DNA of 64,000 nucleotides from Yersinia massiliensis (GCF_003048255.1 NZ_CP028487.1:4092001-4156000); one strand, 5' to 3'; positions 1 to 10,950 are shown, counted from the first letter of the stretch. Translations and numbers: made by a program. Notes: a model not told the origin generated them from the letters alone.

Positions 1-206
1 GTAAAAGTATGCTTATCACCCACTTTCAAGCCAATTAGCTGCTGCTCCAATGCATCGGATAGGCTGTTATCGCCTAGCCGAAATAGTGCAGGTTTCCCGT
101 TAATATGGGTTGATTCCGCCGTTGAGCCATCTTCCAGCTTCAGAGTGAAGTGCACCAATACCGCACTGTTGTCTTGTACTTGAATACTTTGCACACCTTC
201 AGACAT
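1..206 (-). CDS. fkpB: FKBP-type peptidyl-prolyl isomerase FkpB (N-terminal part, cut by window edge)
   Basis: Only the first 68 or so codons lie in the window. The start is ATG at 206, and the protein begins [20 protein letters not shown]. The pattern of a beta strand, then LEDGS, then a GDNSL..LEQQL..LKVGDKH segment, is typical of the SlyD/FkpB branch of FKBP prolyl isomerases. The family accelerates cis-trans isomerisation of X-Pro bonds in the cytoplasm. It starts 1 base past the lspA stop region on the same strand, matching the conserved ribF-ileS-lspA-fkpB-ispH operon. The C-terminus and the expected ispH neighbour are outside the window. Confidence 0.9.
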   Translation of the reverse strand, partial: MSEGVQSIQVQDNSAVLVHFTLKLEDGSTAESTHINGKPALFRLGDNSLSDALEQQLIGLKVGDKHTF

Positions 207-207
207 A

Positions 208-720
208 TCACTCACCTTCTTTATCAATCGCCGTTTTATCAGCTGGGCTCAAGAAGCCTTCAAATATCACCAACGCAGCACCGATACAAATCGCGACATC
301 GGCCAGATTGAACGTCGGGAAGTGCCAATTATTGACGTAGAAATCGATGAAATCGTTCACTGCGCCATGTACTAAACGGTCAAACAAATTCCCGAGAGCA
401 CCACCAATAATTAATGCATAAGCACAGTTTATCAGGCGTTGTTTAGCCGTGGAGCGGTACATCATCACCATCAATACAACTGAAATACCGATGGCAATCC
501 CAGCAAAGAACCAGCGCTGCCAACCGCTTTTATCCGCAAGGAAGCTAAATGCCGCACCATAGTTTTGCGCATAGGTCAGATTGAAAAAAGGAATCAGTGG
601 CATGGATTCATACAACGCAAAGTGGGTCATAACCCACTGTTTGCTGCCAAGATCCAAAATCACCACCAGTACCGCTAGCCATAGCCAACGCAATCCGGTC
701 GAACAAATAGGCTTACTCAT
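208..720 (-). CDS. lspA: Lipoprotein signal peptidase (signal peptidase II)
   Basis: 170 aa polytopic inner-membrane aspartic protease that cleaves the signal peptide from diacylglyceryl-modified prolipoproteins. Four hydrophobic segments are visible. The two catalytic-Asp motifs of the family are both present: GNLFDRL and FNLADVAI. Length matches the family (about 165-170 aa). The ATG at 720 overlaps the ileS stop by one base (TAATG), so translation is probably coupled to ileS. It is co-transcribed with ribF, ileS and fkpB in the usual enterobacterial order. The hmsE lipoprotein encoded in this window would be one of its substrates. Confidence 0.97.
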   Translation of the reverse strand: MSKPICSTGLRWLWLAVLVVILDLGSKQWVMTHFALYESMPLIPFFNLTYAQNYGAAFSFLADKSGWQRWFFAGIAIGISVVLMVMMYRSTAKQRLINCAYALIIGGALGNLFDRLVHGAVNDFIDFYVNNWHFPTFNLADVAICIGAALVIFEGFLSPADKTAIDKEGE

Positions 721-3536
721 TAGGCAAACTTACGCTCTTCACCGTTACCGGCGACGTTAGTAACACAGCGACCACACAGTTCAGCATGTTCCGCCACCAA
801 ACCGACATCTTGGGTGTAATGCCAGCAACGTGGACACTTCTCACCGTCAGCCTTGTTAAAGGTAATTTTCAGACCGGTGATCAGCTCACTTTGCACGGCA
901 TCATCACCTGCTTGAGCATAATCTGCGACAGTCGCACCAGAAGTCAGCAACACAAAGCGCAGCTCATCTTGCAAGCTGTTCAAACGTGCCGCTAATTCAG
1001 GTTCGGCGTACAAAGTCACTGCGGCTTCTAACGAACCACCGATACGCTTATCGCTACGAGCCTGCTCTAATACTTTGTTGACTTCACCACGGACTTTCAG
1101 CAGCTCGGCCCAGAAAGTATCGTTCATGCCCTCAGTGCTCGCCAACCCGAACAAGCCGTCATACCATTCTTCAGTGAAAACATACTGCGGCCGCTCACCC
1201 GGCAGTTGATTCCAAATTTCGTCGGCCGTGAAGGACATGATAGGAGCCATCCAGCGAACCAAGGCTTCAGCAATATGGAATAACGCAGTTTGGCAGCTAC
1301 GACGGGCAACGCTATCACTTTTCGCGGTGTACTGGCGGTCTTTGATGATATCCAGATAGAAAGAACCCATCTCAACCGAGCAGAACTGCATCAAACGTTG
1401 CACAACCAAATGGAAATCGTAATTTTCATATGCTTGCATGATCTCAGCTTGTGCCGCTTGAGCACGGCCTACCGCCCAGCGATCCACCACAACCATATCT
1501 TCTGGTTTCACCTGATGTACGGCAGGATCAAAGCCATTCAGGTTAGCCAGCAAGAAGCGTGCTGTATTACGAATACGGCGATAAGAGTCAGCAGAACGTT
1601 TTAGTATTTCATCAGAAACAGCAATTTCGCCGGTGTAATCGGTCGAAGCGACCCACAGACGCAGGATGTCACCACCCAACTTGTTCATGACATCTTGCGG
1701 GCTAATGGTGTTCCCGATGGATTTGGACATTTTGCGCCCTTGACCATCAACGGTGAACCCATGAGTCAACACTTGACGATAAGGCGCTTTGCCCTTCATC
1801 GCAGTCGCAATCATCAGTGATGACATAAACCAGCCGCGGTGCTGGTCAGAACCTTCCAAATACATATCTGGGCTATGACCATTAAACTCAGGGCGCACAT
1901 CAACCACAGAAGAATGGGTTGAACCAGAGTCAAACCACACGTCTAAGGTATCTGGTACCTTAATGTAATCGGCTGCATCAGCCCCTAAGATCTCAGCAGG
2001 ATCAAGATCCCACCACGCTTGGATGCCGTCTTGCTCAACACGTTTGGCGACTGCTTCCATCAATTCAGTACTACGTGGGTGCAGCATTTCAGTCTCTTTG
2101 TGCACAAACAGAGACATCGGTACGCCCCAAGTACGCTGACGCGAAATGCACCAATCTGGACGATTAGCGACCATCGTTTCAATACGTGCTTGGCCCCAAT
2201 CAGGGATCCACTGAACACCTTTAATTTCTTCCAGTGACTGCTTACGCAAGCCTTTCTGGTCCATGCTGATGAACCATTGTGGCGTGGCGCGGAAAATAAT
2301 TGGCGTTTTGTGGCGCCAGCAGCATGGGTAGCTGTGCACCAGTTTCTCCACTTTCAGTAAAGCGCCTTTTTCACGCAGCAGTTCAACGATCACATCATTA
2401 GCTTTAAAGACAAATAGGCCATCAAGTGTTGGGTAAGTGCCCGCCAAATAGCAACCATTTGGCCCCACTGGATTGGCAACTTCCAAACCGTATTTTTGAC
2501 CGATAACAAAGTCATCAGGGCCGTGGCCTGGTGCAGTATGGACGGCACCTGTACCCGCATCCAATGTGACGTGGTCGCCTAAAATTGCGGGGACATCGAA
2601 GCCCATAAACGGATGAGAAAAACGCAGTAATTCAAGATCAGCGCCTTTACAGCTACCTAAAACGGTCCATTCAGCGATACCGGCGCGTTTCATGACGCTC
2701 TCAACCAGATCTTCCGCCAGAATCAGACATTCGCCTTCAACCTGCACCAACTGATAGATATATTCAGCATTCAGTGAGATGGCGCGGTTAGCGGGCAACG
2801 TCCACGGAGTAGTCGTCCAGATAACCAGAGATATCGGGCCATTGGCTTGAGTGGTACCAAATTTTGCGCTCACTGCGGCGGTATCAACGGCGTTAAAACG
2901 CACATCAATAGAAGGTGAGGTTTTGTCGTAATATTCAACTTCAGCTTCAGCCAATGACGAACCGCAATCGGTACACCAATGCACTGGCTTCGCGCCTTTG
3001 TGCAGGTGGCCGTTATCAATGATTTTGCTTAACGCACGAATGATATTGGCTTCAGTTTTGAAATCCATCGTCAGATAAGGATGGTCCCAATCGCCTAAAA
3101 CGCCCAAACGGATAAAGTCCGCCTTCTGGCCTTCAACTTGCTCAGCGGCATATTTACGGCAGGCTGTACGGAATTCAGCAGCGCTGACTTTCTCACCCGG
3201 CTTACCAATTAACTGCTCAACTTTTAACTCGATAGGCAAACCATGGCAGTCCCAACCTGGAATATAAGGTGAGTCGTAGCCAGCCATTCCTTTCGACTTA
3301 ATAATAATATCTTTGAGAATTTTGTTAACAGAGTGACCAATGTGAATGCTGCCGTTCGCATAAGGAGGGCCATCATGCAGAATAAAGGTCTTTTTACCTT
3401 TCTTGGCCGTACGAACAATCCCGTACAGATCCTGCTCATACCAACGTTTCAGCATGTCAGGTTCACGCTTAGCCAGATCGCCGCGCATCGGGAACCCTGT
3501 TTCAGGTAAATTCAGGGTATTCTTGTAGTCACTCAT
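720..3536 (-). CDS. ileS: Isoleucyl-tRNA synthetase
   Basis: 938 aa class I aminoacyl-tRNA synthetase that charges tRNA-Ile in the cytoplasm. The HIGH signature is in [12 protein letters not shown] (about residues 58-69), the KMSKS loop is in GRKMSKSIG near residue 605, and the central insertion carries the editing (CP1) domain. The C-terminal zinc finger shows as CPRCWHY and CGRC pairs. Length equals the E. coli enzyme (938 aa). ATG with GAGAATCTA upstream is a usable ribosome site. It lies 31 bp downstream of ribF and overlaps lspA by one base. The protein is full length with no missing motif. Confidence 0.98.
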   Translation of the reverse strand: MSDYKNTLNLPETGFPMRGDLAKREPDMLKRWYEQDLYGIVRTAKKGKKTFILHDGPPYANGSIHIGHSVNKILKDIIIKSKGMAGYDSPYIPGWDCHGLPIELKVEQLIGKPGEKVSAAEFRTACRKYAAEQVEGQKADFIRLGVLGDWDHPYLTMDFKTEANIIRALSKIIDNGHLHKGAKPVHWCTDCGSSLAEAEVEYYDKTSPSIDVRFNAVDTAAVSAKFGTTQANGPISLVIWTTTPWTLPANRAISLNAEYIYQLVQVEGECLILAEDLVESVMKRAGIAEWTVLGSCKGADLELLRFSHPFMGFDVPAILGDHVTLDAGTGAVHTAPGHGPDDFVIGQKYGLEVANPVGPNGCYLAGTYPTLDGLFVFKANDVIVELLREKGALLKVEKLVHSYPCCWRHKTPIIFRATPQWFISMDQKGLRKQSLEEIKGVQWIPDWGQARIETMVANRPDWCISRQRTWGVPMSLFVHKETEMLHPRSTELMEAVAKRVEQDGIQAWWDLDPAEILGADAADYIKVPDTLDVWFDSGSTHSSVVDVRPEFNGHSPDMYLEGSDQHRGWFMSSLMIATAMKGKAPYRQVLTHGFTVDGQGRKMSKSIGNTISPQDVMNKLGGDILRLWVASTDYTGEIAVSDEILKRSADSYRRIRNTARFLLANLNGFDPAVHQVKPEDMVVVDRWAVGRAQAAQAEIMQAYENYDFHLVVQRLMQFCSVEMGSFYLDIIKDRQYTAKSDSVARRSCQTALFHIAEALVRWMAPIMSFTADEIWNQLPGERPQYVFTEEWYDGLFGLASTEGMNDTFWAELLKVRGEVNKVLEQARSDKRIGGSLEAAVTLYAEPELAARLNSLQDELRFVLLTSGATVADYAQAGDDAVQSELITGLKITFNKADGEKCPRCWHYTQDVGLVAEHAELCGRCVTNVAGNGEERKFA

Positions 3537-3567
3537 TAGATTCTCGGTTCCGTTTCGGCTAGAAATA

Positions 3568-4506
3568 TTAAACCGGTGTCTTTAGCCCAAAAAATGTTCG
3601 GGCCGTCACCACATCATTGGCGATTTGCTGCTTCAGGGCATCGAGCGAAGCAAAACGCTGTTCATTGCGCAGTTTTGCGCGGAGCACCACATCGATATGA
3701 CGCCCATAAAGATCCATTGTCACATCTAGCAGATGAACCTCGAGTTGCTGGCGAACACCGGCAACTGTAGGCCGAGTGCCAATATTGGCAACACCGGGTA
3801 ATGGCTCTGGACCTAAGCCATAAACATCAACTGCATACACTCCTTTTACCGGAGCAACTAAACGTTTTAACGGCAAGTTTGCTGTAGGGAAACCAATCGT
3901 TCGCCCCAACTCATCACCGTGTACCACACGGCCAGAAATACTGTACGGGTGGCCTAACAGTGCCTCAGCCAACATGAGGTCATCGTCCTGAAGTGCCTGG
4001 CGAATCGCCGTGCTGCTAATGCGCAACCCGCCGTCACAGAAACTGTCAGTACTGATGACATCAAAACCAAACTCAGCACCGGCCTGCTGTAGCAGATGAA
4101 AATCCCCTTGGCGTTCTGCACCAAAACGGAAATCATCACCAACAGTTAAAAACTTAACACCCAACTTCTCGACCAGCAACTGAGCAACAAATGCTTGCGC
4201 AGTATTCGCTGCAAAACGCGGATCAAATTTAACGCACAATAAATAGTCAACACCCGCTTCGGCCAGATATCGGGCCTTATCACGCAAACGCGTCAGTCGT
4301 GCTGGTGCTTTGTCCGCTGCAAACAATTCCAGTGGTTGCGGTTCAAATATCATGACCATAACAGGTAGCCCTAAACGCTGACCTTCGCGCTTTAGCTGCT
4401 CCAATAAGGCTTGATGCCCGCGATGGACACCATCAAAGTTACCGATAGTTAACACGCAACCATGGTGGCGTGCCCGGATATTATGTATACCGCGAATTAG
4501 CTCCAT
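3568..4506 (-). CDS. ribF: Bifunctional riboflavin kinase / FMN adenylyltransferase
   Basis: 312 aa enzyme that phosphorylates riboflavin to FMN and adenylylates FMN to FAD. The N-terminal nucleotidyltransferase domain has [16 protein letters not shown] (about residues 20-35). The C-terminal flavokinase domain has [11 protein letters not shown] around residue 200. Length is the enterobacterial norm (313 aa in E. coli). It is the first gene of the operon running into ileS-lspA-fkpB and is divergent from rpsT across a 413-bp gap. The ATG at 4506 is preceded by GAGCCAGCT. No anomaly seen. Confidence 0.97.
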   Translation of the reverse strand: MELIRGIHNIRARHHGCVLTIGNFDGVHRGHQALLEQLKREGQRLGLPVMVMIFEPQPLELFAADKAPARLTRLRDKARYLAEAGVDYLLCVKFDPRFAANTAQAFVAQLLVEKLGVKFLTVGDDFRFGAERQGDFHLLQQAGAEFGFDVISTDSFCDGGLRISSTAIRQALQDDDLMLAEALLGHPYSISGRVVHGDELGRTIGFPTANLPLKRLVAPVKGVYAVDVYGLGPEPLPGVANIGTRPTVAGVRQQLEVHLLDVTMDLYGRHIDVVLRAKLRNEQRFASLDALKQQIANDVVTARTFFGLKTPV

Positions 4507-4919
4507 AGCTGGCTCAAAACAGTGGAAATCGCCGGATTATACCTTGTACAGCGGTTAAGGTTAACCCGCGATTGGCACCTTTAGTCGAAAGTCATACCAT
4601 TTTGCCAATTATATGCAGGTAAAATCCCTTTTACTGACTTTATCCTGTAGAATACGTTCGCCGTTGAATACAGAAGCAGGCTGAGATTTTTACAAGAACC
4701 ACCGTCGAATCCCTTCGAGGCAGTGAACTGTGGAATTTTCTTTCGAAAGACTGTATTCCACAGCGCGAAGCTGGTAAAATCCCGCTCCATCACAACGTAG
4801 CAAGTGCCGCCCGTACAAACGGCGCTTATTTGCACAAATCCATTGACAAACGAAGGCTAAAAGGGCATATTCCTCGGCCTTTGAATTGTCCTCAATAGAA
4901 TATATTTGGGAGTTGGACC
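4507..4919. promoter_or_regulatory. Divergent ribF/rpsT intergenic region
   Basis: 413 bp without a convincing gene. It holds the rpsT promoter at 4843-4871 and presumably the ribF operon promoter on the other strand, which I could not place. An 84-codon minus-strand frame crosses it but resembles no known protein, and I do not accept it as a gene. Confidence 0.6.
4843..4871 (+). promoter_or_regulatory. Sigma-70 promoter of rpsT
   Basis: A perfect -35 hexamer TTGACA (4843-4848) is separated by 17 bases from CATATT (4866-4871), about 50 bases before the rpsT start. This corresponds in position to the strong proximal promoter known for rpsT in E. coli. Assigned by inspection only. Confidence 0.75.
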
Positions 4920-5183
4920 TTGGCTAATATCAAATCAGCTAAGAAACGCGCCGTACAGTCTGAGAAACGCCGCAAGCATAACGCTAGCCGTCGCTCAATG
5001 GTGCGTACCTTCATTAAGAAGGTGTATGCGGCAATTGCAGCTGGCGATAAAGACGCAGCGCAAAAAGCATTTAATGAAATGCAACCAATCGTGGATCGTC
5101 AGTCCTGTAAAGGTCTGATCCACAAAAACAAAGCAGCACGTCATAAGTCAAACTTAGTCGCGCAAATCAACGCAATGCAGTAA
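4920..5183 (+). CDS. rpsT: 30S ribosomal protein S20
   Basis: 87 aa basic protein, [20 protein letters not shown] after the initiator, the typical S20 N-terminus. It binds 16S rRNA early in 30S assembly. The start codon is TTG, as in E. coli rpsT, where the UUG start is part of S20 translational autoregulation; the same control is likely here. The Shine-Dalgarno GGGAG is at 4908-4912. Monocistronic: it has its own promoter and a strong terminator directly downstream. An overlapping 70-codon frame upstream of the TTG is a shadow. Confidence 0.98.
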
Positions 5184-5205
5184 TTGCTTTACATTGATTG
5201 CTTGT

Positions 5206-5233
5206 AAAAAGACCGGCCTAGGCCGGTTTTTTT
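5206..5233 (+). terminator. rpsT rho-independent terminator
   Basis: A 16-base perfect palindrome ACCGGCCTAGGCCGGT (5212-5227) is followed by seven T residues, 29 bases after the rpsT stop. Confidence 0.92.
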
Positions 5234-5372
5234 ATGCCTGTCATTAGGTGTCATCACAAGGAATGCGCTGCACTATCGTCAGTAGAACCGTACGTCAGTA
5301 GAGCCTTCAATAGAGCAATAATCCTCGCGAAAAATTGCTTATATCTTCATCGTACACTACCCAAGCAAGCGT

Positions 5373-6272
5373 TTAGCCACTAAAAAGTGCTGAGAAATCT
5401 TTATTGCATACCCGTTGAACGGCTGGATGCTGGATCATTCGTTCTGCAAAAATCACGTAATACTCTTCTTGCACATTGTCTAAACGGCCAATTTCTACAA
5501 TTCGCTCATCTTTGGCATAGGTATCAGCAGCATAAATTGTTGGCGCGACAAAAATGGCATCATTGTAGATAGCGAAAGCGTTCATCAGCGCGGCATCATC
5601 GAACTCCCCCAAAATCTCTACTTGTAGCCCTTTGCTATTAATCCAATTCAATAATTTTCGCCCAAGCATTGAACGACGCCCTGGAACCAGCAAGCGCTTT
5701 TGCTGCAAGCACGCAGGGAAAGGCAAATCAGGGACAGGCTGGCGACAATAAAAACTTACGCTACATTCGCCGAGTTTTACTGAGAACAACCCTTCTTGTT
5801 GACTGGAATCAACAGGACAATCCGACACAATCATATCCAGCTTATGCTGGCTCAATTGCTCAAGAAGTAATTCGTGAGTCGATTCAAAACAGCGTAAATG
5901 AATCTTTTCATTATCAACTACCGCGGTTTCTAGCACCTGACTCACCAAACGCTTGGATAATGCATCAGCGACACCCACATCGAAAAGTAGGTTAGATTCT
6001 TTGCGATAGTTAACAATATCGAGCATTTCATGGCTCAGCATGAACATTTTATCGGCATAACGAAAAACCAACTGCCCCAGTTCAGAAGGCACTAACCCAC
6101 GCCCTTGCCGCTTAAACAGTTTACCGCCCAACCTCTCTTCCAATGCCTTTATTTGACCGGTAATGGTTTGTGGCGTTAGGAATAATGCGCCTGCGGCACC
6201 CACAACAGATCCTTCTTTGCAGACCTGCCAGAAATAGTAAAGATGGTTAAAATTGATGTGTGATACTCGCAT
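5373..6272 (-). CDS. nhaR: LysR-type transcriptional activator of nhaA
   Basis: 299 aa LysR-family regulator. The N-terminal winged helix-turn-helix spans about residues 6-65 ([20 protein letters not shown] ... [15 protein letters not shown]), followed by the substrate-binding domain. NhaR senses Na+ and activates nhaA; in E. coli it also affects biofilm polysaccharide genes. The ATG at 6272 is preceded by AAGGAGATAACGAC, a strong ribosome site. It is downstream of nhaA on the same strand, the usual order, with a hairpin between them that could lower read-through. Length equals the E. coli protein within two residues. Confidence 0.95.
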   Translation of the reverse strand: MRVSHINFNHLYYFWQVCKEGSVVGAAGALFLTPQTITGQIKALEERLGGKLFKRQGRGLVPSELGQLVFRYADKMFMLSHEMLDIVNYRKESNLLFDVGVADALSKRLVSQVLETAVVDNEKIHLRCFESTHELLLEQLSQHKLDMIVSDCPVDSSQQEGLFSVKLGECSVSFYCRQPVPDLPFPACLQQKRLLVPGRRSMLGRKLLNWINSKGLQVEILGEFDDAALMNAFAIYNDAIFVAPTIYAADTYAKDERIVEIGRLDNVQEEYYVIFAERMIQHPAVQRVCNKDFSALFSG

Positions 6273-6384
6273 GTCGTTATCTCCTTAACATATCGCGAAG
6301 CCAGATATAGGGCCAAATGCACGATAAAACATTCCTTGTTTTAGGCTTCACAAACTGTGAGCCAGGAATTCCATCAAGTAAAAC

Positions 6385-6413
6385 TGCCGGTGCCTTTGCC
6401 TGACACCGGCAAC
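6385..6413 (-). terminator. Hairpin between nhaA and nhaR (weak terminator)
   Basis: On the minus strand GCCGGTGTC, a short loop and GCACCGGC are followed by AGTTTTACTT, 15-45 bases after the nhaA stop. The stem is strong and the U tract poor, so partial termination before nhaR is the likely effect. Confidence 0.6.
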
Positions 6414-6427
6414 GTCAAAATACTAAG

Positions 6428-7606
6428 CTAGTCAGACAGCTTTTTGTTTGTGGGTAAGGCCAAACGCAATAAACTGTAACCGACGACCGCCGCTGCAGTC
6501 GAACCTAGCAATATGCCCAATTTCGAATACTTTGTCAGAGCAATATCTGCGTCACCAAAGGCGAGTGAGGCAATAAATATCGACATAGTAAAGCCGATAC
6601 CACAGAGTACTGATACCGCAAAGATCTGCTTAAAGTTTATCGCATCAGGCAGTTTAGCAATCCCTAACTTAACCGCTAACCAACTAAAGACGAAAATGCC
6701 CAGTGGTTTGCCCACAAACAGAGCGCTCGCAATCCCCAACGGTAGCAACGACGTCAAACCAGAGAAAGAGACGCCTTGCAGCGATACACCGGCGTTAGCA
6801 AATGCAAAAATGGGCAGAATCAAATAGGCGACCCACGGATGCAAGCCATGTTCCAGAGATTCTGAAGGTGAACGCTTATCTTTGGTATGCAGCGGTATCA
6901 TAAAGCCAACAATCACACCCGCTAAGGTCGCATGTACACCAGATTTAAGAATGCACACCCACAGCACTAACCCTACTAGCAAATAGGCTGATGTTTTCCC
7001 AACACCACGCCAGTTCATATACCCCAACAGTGCAATAGCCGCCGCTGCGATCCCCAAAGCCTGTACTGAAACTTCATGGGTGTAGAACAGCGCAATAATA
7101 ATGATGACGCCGAGATCATCAATAATCGCCAGTGCCAGTAAAAAGACTTTCAGGCTCGTTGGGACTCTATTCCCCAGCAGCGCCATCACCCCAAGAGCAA
7201 AAGCAATATCCGTTGCCGCTGGAATTGCCCAACCTTGGCGAGTCACTTCATCGGCCCCATTAAACATTAAATAAATCAAGGCTGGTGCCAACATGCCGCC
7301 TAACGCAGCAATCGCAGGGAAGACAGCTTTATCGCGCCCCGCCAAAGAACCTTCCATCAGTTCGCGCTTAACTTCTAGTCCTACAACCAGAAAGAACACC
7401 GCCATTAAGCCATCATTAATCCACAACAACAGTGGTTTACTGATATCCAACGATGCGATCTTGACGGATACGGGTACATCAAGAAATGATTGATAAATCC
7501 CTTGCAACTGAGTGTTAGCCATTATTAAGGCGACGACAGCGGCAAAGATTAAAATCAGCCCCCCCGCGGCCTCTTGGCGCAAAAATTGACGAATCATATT
7601 TGTCAC
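6428..7606 (-). CDS. nhaA: Na+/H+ antiporter NhaA
   Basis: 392 aa inner-membrane antiporter exporting Na+ or Li+ in exchange for H+, giving salt and alkaline tolerance. About 12 membrane segments are visible. The transport residues of the family are present: [10 protein letters not shown] (the Asp-133 region of E. coli NhaA) and AIIDDLGVI (the Asp-163/164 pair). The start codon is GTG at 7606, with AAGGAGTATTCATT directly upstream, an ideal ribosome site. Forms an operon with nhaR. Length is close to the 388 aa of E. coli. Confidence 0.97.
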   Translation of the reverse strand: MTNMIRQFLRQEAAGGLILIFAAVVALIMANTQLQGIYQSFLDVPVSVKIASLDISKPLLLWINDGLMAVFFLVVGLEVKRELMEGSLAGRDKAVFPAIAALGGMLAPALIYLMFNGADEVTRQGWAIPAATDIAFALGVMALLGNRVPTSLKVFLLALAIIDDLGVIIIIALFYTHEVSVQALGIAAAAIALLGYMNWRGVGKTSAYLLVGLVLWVCILKSGVHATLAGVIVGFMIPLHTKDKRSPSESLEHGLHPWVAYLILPIFAFANAGVSLQGVSFSGLTSLLPLGIASALFVGKPLGIFVFSWLAVKLGIAKLPDAINFKQIFAVSVLCGIGFTMSIFIASLAFGDADIALTKYSKLGILLGSTAAAVVGYSLLRLALPTNKKLSD

Positions 7607-7917
7607 AATGAATACTCCTTACATCGGACAGAAAAAAAGCCAGAAAAGCTGGCAAATAATTTATAAATTCTAGGCTAATTATTAACTCGTAAAAAGTCGT
7701 TTTTATAGCAACAAACACTCGGAATAACCGAGCAATAGATTCTATTGATCACATTTATAGGGAAAAGTCAGCTCGTCTTGTGGAATGCAAGGTTGTAACT
7801 CATAGGATAGCTCTTGGAGCCGAAGGAAAACTAATTTGATATAGGAAAAAAAGCCCATACATCACTGTTATGGGCTTAATGAAACTAGCAACATTCTACG
7901 TGGTCATCTCCCTATCA
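7607..7917 (-). promoter_or_regulatory. nhaA upstream region
   Basis: 311 bp between the methyltransferase stop and the nhaA start. It holds the methyltransferase terminator (7845-7877) and presumably the nhaA promoters with NhaR sites. No individual site could be assigned by eye. Confidence 0.4.
7845..7877 (-). terminator. Terminator of the O-methyltransferase gene
   Basis: On the minus strand AAGCCCATA, a 9-base loop and TATGGGCTT are followed by seven T residues, about 40 bases downstream of the methyltransferase stop. Confidence 0.85.
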
Positions 7918-8949
7918 TTAACGAGCTACTGCTTCGACAATCGTTAAGTAAGTGCCGGTATCGATGATGCGGTTTATTTTTAAGTCAGCATCTGCAAGCA
8001 GCCCTTTCAACTCATCTTCTGTGCGTTCCCTCCCACCATCAAAGCTCGCTAACATCAGAATATCCATACTTTTACCGAAATGAGGTTTGTTATCTTCTTG
8101 AATAAGAGTGTCCATGATCAACACTTTGCCATTAGGCCGCATAGCCTTACGGCAACAACGAAGTATTTCTGTTGCTTTCTCATCTGGCCAATCATGAACA
8201 ATATATTTCAGCATATAAATGTCAGCCGGTGGGCATGACTCGAAGAAACTACCCGGCTGAAGTTCCCAGCGCGAATCATCCCCAAGTTCACCAAGACGAG
8301 CTCTGGCCAAAACAGGATCCCTATCAAATAAAATACCATGGAGTGTTGGATTCGCCTGTAACACTCTAAGCAGCAATCCTCCCATTCCCCCAGCCACATC
8401 AACCACTGTCGCATTTTTTGGGAAATCGTAACTACGCACCAAACAAGGATTTTCCACTTCTGACATTGACGACATGCCGGCGTGGAAATCATTTTCGTCG
8501 GTGTGATTCTCGGGCCGTGACCAATACTCGAAGAACGATGTGTTAAAGATTTTCTTAAAGGCAGAGTGACCACGAACACTTTCAGTAATAATGCCCGTAG
8601 GGCGCCAAAATGTTTCATCAGTTAACATCATTGCGGCTGCACGCAACGAATAGGGAGAGGACTTACACAGACATTCGGCCGCAGGAGTGAGAGCAAATTG
8701 CTGCCCCTCAATTTCCTTGAAGACATCCCTAGTAGTTAGGAGCCGCATTATCCGATGTAGCGGGAGTGCCTCTACACCCAATTCCTTTGCAAGTTCCTTC
8801 GCTGTTTTTGGCCCACTTAGAAGATGATCAGCCACACCTAGAACCGCCACAGCACGAAGTGACGCCTGATAACTGTAACCCATGATTAAGTCCATTAAGT
8901 ACAATGCTGCTGTTTCATTTTCATGCGCAAAATTCTTATTAATTACCAT
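7918..8949 (-). CDS. SAM-dependent O-methyltransferase, plant COMT / acetylserotonin-type family
   Basis: 343 aa. Residues about 15-95 form the N-terminal winged-helix dimerisation domain (LRAVAVLGVADHL ... LPLHRIMRLLTTRDVF), followed by a Rossmann methyltransferase domain. The SAM-binding motif is VVDVAGGMGG (182-191), with an acidic strand end ILFDRDP and the motif KYIVHDWPDEKA whose His252 corresponds to the catalytic base of COMT-type enzymes. Relatives methylate hydroxyls of small aromatic or polyketide substrates. No biosynthetic neighbours occur here, so the substrate is unknown. The gene is monocistronic, with GAGGTATTATTATA before the ATG, its own terminator, and an AT-rich upstream gap. 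It interrupts the dnaJ-nhaA order seen in E. coli. Acquisition by transfer is plausible but not shown. Confidence 0.85.
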   Translation of the reverse strand: MVINKNFAHENETAALYLMDLIMGYSYQASLRAVAVLGVADHLLSGPKTAKELAKELGVEALPLHRIMRLLTTRDVFKEIEGQQFALTPAAECLCKSSPYSLRAAAMMLTDETFWRPTGIITESVRGHSAFKKIFNTSFFEYWSRPENHTDENDFHAGMSSMSEVENPCLVRSYDFPKNATVVDVAGGMGGLLLRVLQANPTLHGILFDRDPVLARARLGELGDDSRWELQPGSFFESCPPADIYMLKYIVHDWPDEKATEILRCCRKAMRPNGKVLIMDTLIQEDNKPHFGKSMDILMLASFDGGRERTEDELKGLLADADLKINRIIDTGTYLTIVEAVAR

Positions 8950-9758
8950 TATAATAATACCTCAACTTGAATATTAAATAAGCGTGATAATCGATAATGC
9001 AAACATAGGACTTCCCTGTTAACGTAAGTACAGGAAAAGATATGTTCGGCACATAATTATTACTCGAATAAAAAACAACTCAAATTAATATTAATTATAA
9101 TGATTAATTGATTGTGTGTTTTTATTTACATTAATGCATCAGTATTTTAATTGTAATTAAAAAAACAAAAGATAGTAACTCAAGCTGATGATTTAACTGA
9201 TAAAATATTTCACAAAATCAATTAACAACAAATCAGATAATTAGCAAGCTCATAAACACTCACCTTGTCACCTATAAATAATAATGAATAAAATTATTAC
9301 TACATCAATTAATTGAAAAATAAATAACGATATAATCACAAAACTGTATTATATGAAAACCAAGTGATATTTAACCAGATGAAATCAATTAATTACAAAT
9401 AAATGGTATGAAAATTAGATCTAATCTAACGTTATTATTCAATAAAATTACTCTATTAAGAATGAAATGAAGTTGCCAAATATTTCCTATTCACCCTTTT
9501 CACAGAGTCATTTATCATCAAATATGATTTGTCACTAATGCCATTGCATTGCATGAGCTACTGTCGTACACAGTGGCAAGAGATCATGACAAGCAACGTT
9601 TTTGAATTCATTTTATCCTTAGCGTAAATAGTCAATATCGACTATAAAGCACAATGCCGATCAACCTAGGATCTATGGACTAATCCTAAATTGACCGGCA
9701 TCGTATTTTTACTGGCCTAATCCGTATTTTGATTAAGCTATTCGTTGGCGGATTAATT
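8950..9758. other. AT-rich gene-free gap between dnaJ and the methyltransferase
   Basis: 809 bp, strikingly rich in A and T over 8950-9530, with no frame of useful length on either strand. It should contain the methyltransferase promoter on the minus strand, which cannot be located reliably in such AT-rich DNA. The right end carries a long hairpin at 9654-9701. No att site, inverted terminal repeat or transposase remnant was seen. Confidence 0.6.
9654..9701 (-). terminator. Long interrupted hairpin downstream of dnaJ
   Basis: ATGCCG..TCAA pairs with TTGA..CGGCAT, and an inner AGGAT/ATCCT also pairs, giving a 48-base stem-loop about 60 bases after the dnaJ stop. The T run (TATTTTT) lies on the plus-strand side, so as a terminator of dnaKJ it would act mainly through the stem. 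It may be bidirectional. Confidence 0.5.
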
Positions 9759-10889
9759 CTAACGAGTCAAATCGTCGAAGAATTTTTTCACACCATCTAG
9801 AAAGCTTTTAGAGCGGGGGCTATTTTTCTCACCCGCAGCACCCACAAAACTTTCTTCAAGTTCACGTAGCAATTGTTTCTGCTTTTCACTCAGATGAACA
9901 GGTGTTTCCACGACAACGCGACAAAGCAAGTCACCTTGACTCCCGCCACGTACGGATTTAACACCTTTACCGCGCATACGGAATAATTTACCCGTTTGAG
10001 TTTCTGCTGGTACTTTCAGCTTAACGCGGCCATCCAGTGTTGGTACTTCAATCTCGCCACCCAAGGCTGCCATTGCGAAGTTAATTGGCACTTCACAATA
10101 CAAGTTATTGCCTTCACGCTCGAATATTGGGTGCGCTTTGACTTGTACTTGAACGTATAAATCGCCTGCTGGTGCACCGTGCTCACCGGCTTCACCTTCG
10201 CCCGATAAGCGAATGCGGTCACCGGTATCAACGCCTGCTGGGATCTTAACCGACAGTGTTTTTGACTTCTCAACTCGGCCATGCCCATGGCACTTGTTAC
10301 ACGGGTCTTTAATGATCTGACCGCTACCATGGCAAGTAGGACATGCCTGCTGAACGGTAAAGAACCCTTGGCGCATATGTACCTGACCGGCACCACGACA
10401 AGTAGAACATGTGACTGGCGAACTACCTGGTTTTGCACCGCTGCCATGACAAACATCACACTCGTTCAGTGTAGGGATGCGGATTTCTTTGGTGACACCG
10501 CGTACGGCTTCTTCCAAAGTCAGATCCATGTTGTAACGTAGATCCGAACCACGAGATGCACGCTGACGGCGTCCACCACCAAAAATATCCCCGAAAACGT
10601 CGCCAAAGATATCGCTAAAATCAGCACCACCGCCACCGAAACCACCGCCCCCCATACCACCTTGTTCGAAGGCAGCATGGCCATACTGATCGTATGCGGC
10701 ACGTTTTTGTGGGTCAGTCAGAATTTCGTAGGCTTCTTTAACTTCCTTGAAGTTCTCACCGGTATCGTTCTCGTCCTGATTACGGTCCGGATGATACTTT
10801 ACTGCCAGGCGTTTATAGGCCTTTTTGATCTCACGTTCATCGGCGTCCTTTTTAACGCCCAAAACCTCGTAATAATCTCGCTTCGCCAT
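9759..10889 (-). CDS. dnaJ: Chaperone DnaJ (Hsp40)
   Basis: 376 aa co-chaperone that delivers unfolded clients to DnaK and stimulates its ATPase. Domain order: J domain (1-70) with the HPD triad at residues 33-35, a Gly/Phe linker ([20 protein letters not shown]), four CXXCXGXG zinc repeats ([32 protein letters not shown]), then the two beta-barrel client-binding domains. Length matches E. coli (376 aa). It follows dnaK by 112 bp containing a strong hairpin, and is transcribed with dnaK from the heat-shock promoter. Confidence 0.98.
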   Translation of the reverse strand: MAKRDYYEVLGVKKDADEREIKKAYKRLAVKYHPDRNQDENDTGENFKEVKEAYEILTDPQKRAAYDQYGHAAFEQGGMGGGGFGGGGADFSDIFGDVFGDIFGGGRRQRASRGSDLRYNMDLTLEEAVRGVTKEIRIPTLNECDVCHGSGAKPGSSPVTCSTCRGAGQVHMRQGFFTVQQACPTCHGSGQIIKDPCNKCHGHGRVEKSKTLSVKIPAGVDTGDRIRLSGEGEAGEHGAPAGDLYVQVQVKAHPIFEREGNNLYCEVPINFAMAALGGEIEVPTLDGRVKLKVPAETQTGKLFRMRGKGVKSVRGGSQGDLLCRVVVETPVHLSEKQKQLLRELEESFVGAAGEKNSPRSKSFLDGVKKFFDDLTR

Positions 10890-10918
10890 TCTCTTTTTTT
10901 CCTACCCTTAACATGCGT

Positions 10919-10950
10919 GCACGGGCGTAGAGTTTCCTCGACGCCCGTGC
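10919..10950 (-). other. Intercistronic dnaK-dnaJ hairpin
   Basis: A ten-base perfect inverted repeat (GCACGGGCGT / ACGCCCGTGC) with a 12-base loop in the 112-bp spacer. No T tract follows on the minus strand. It is more likely an RNA-processing, stability or partial-attenuation element that sets the DnaK:DnaJ ratio than a full terminator. Confidence 0.6.

Noticed and set aside
4581..4835. 84-codon minus-strand frame between ribF and rpsT
   Set aside because: It lies opposite the rpsT promoter region, has no Shine-Dalgarno, and shows a composition unlike a protein; nothing recognisable in it.
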